44,091 nucleotides of DNA, from NCBI RefSeq assembly GCF_001937195.1, contig NZ_MSDO01000028.1, forward strand, positions 1-44,091, in the 5' to 3' direction. The notes under the pieces are model-generated. The model was not told the origin of the DNA. It ran no database searches and saw nothing but the letters and a program-made list of their open reading frames with translations. The position numbers and the translations under genes are program-made. This DNA is from Salinicola socius (GTDB taxonomy: Bacteria > Pseudomonadota > Gammaproteobacteria > Pseudomonadales > Halomonadaceae). The number at the start of each line of letters is the position of its first letter. Position 1 is the stretch's first letter. Of this stretch, positions 43,922 to 44,091 are shown piece after piece.

Positions 43922-44091
43922 ATGAACAACTCCCAGAACATCATCGCCCGCTCCGCCACCACGACGACGCCTCCTCAGGTCCGGAGTCACGTCGATGAAG
44001 TGGCCAAGCTGATCGATGTCTCCAAATGCATCGGCTGCAAGGCGTGTCAGGTGGCGTGCATGGAGTGGAACGACCTGCGCGACGATGTCGG
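43922..44091 (+). CDS. fdnH: formate dehydrogenase beta (iron-sulfur) subunit, partial
   Basis: The first 56 codons of the electron-transfer subunit, running off the right edge. The visible sequence [18 protein letters not shown] is followed by [24 protein letters not shown] residues ([20 protein letters not shown], then [13 protein letters not shown]), the first ferredoxin-type cluster motif of FdnH/FdoH. Ribosome site AAGGAGGG lies directly after the alpha-subunit stop, so the two are co-transcribed. The gamma (cytochrome b) subunit should follow outside the window. Confidence 0.95.
   Translation, partial: MNNSQNIIARSATTTTPPQVRSHVDEVAKLIDVSKCIGCKACQVACMEWNDLRDDV

Noticed and set aside
41462-43990. 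842-codon open frame on the minus strand opposite the formate dehydrogenase gene
   Set aside because: Low-complexity, Arg/Gly/Asp-rich translation without family motifs; a typical antisense shadow of a GC-rich gene. The same applies to long frames opposite epd, tkt, the kinases and the GlpD-like gene.

Overview
The window looks like chromosome of a halophilic gammaproteobacterium of the Halomonadaceae type (Halomonas, Salinicola, Chromohalobacter and relatives). This is inferred from high GC, an N-type (alternative) F1 ATPase beta subunit, tripartite tricarboxylate and TAXI-TRAP transporters with acidic low-complexity segments, a NhaP-type antiporter, and a metK / tkt / epd / pgk / fba neighbourhood like that of Pseudomonas. 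No taxonomic search was possible.

Layout. 1-2.4 kb: start of an alternative atpD (minus strand), an FNR-like box and two Crp/Fnr-type regulators. 2.4-4.9 kb: pgk and epd on the minus strand, separated by a 141-bp MITE-like element whose terminal repeat supplies the epd stop codon. 5.1-8.2 kb: a decayed aconitase-X gene, an alpha/beta hydrolase and lrgA-lrgB. 8.8-13.3 kb: class I fba and a tctC-tctB-tctA transporter. 13.3-15.3 kb: an FMN riboswitch with a Brucella-type lumazine synthase, and a divergent SorC/EryD-like regulator. 15.4-33.3 kb: a large tetritol (erythritol/threitol) catabolic locus. 33.6-36.3 kb: metK and a Na+/H+ antiporter. 36.4-40.6 kb: a TAXI-TRAP system (binding lipoprotein, DUF1850 protein, fused permease). 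40.8 kb to the end: a selenocysteine formate dehydrogenase (alpha subunit plus the start of beta).

How the centre works (inference from families). A sugar-type ABC importer with a DUF2291 protein brings in a polyol. Two paralogous zinc dehydrogenases can make erythrulose. A DhaK-DhaL fusion kinase, a TIM homologue (LerI/EryH type) and an RpiB homologue (DerI/EryI type) would turn it into D-erythrose 4-phosphate, which the adjacent transketolase can absorb and the nearby Epd can oxidise. A second, divergent operon carries an FGGY kinase, a GlpD/EryB-like flavoenzyme and a DhnA-class aldolase-like protein in tight ATGA overlaps. This resembles the EryA-EryB route, but the usual EryC racemase is absent and an aldolase-family protein stands in its place. 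That is the best candidate for undescribed biochemistry here.

Two candidate regulatory codes appear. One is a 10-bp dyad, GACTTTRGTC, with four exact and two one-mismatch copies, all intergenic or at a gene boundary, ahead of transport and oxidation operons. The other is CATATGA-N11-TCATATG, in front of two of the tetritol operons. Short tandem repeats of 13-15 bp also recur at gene ends (pgk, lrgA, hydrolase, aldolase, DUF1850), which suggests a local or genome-wide tendency to slippage expansion.
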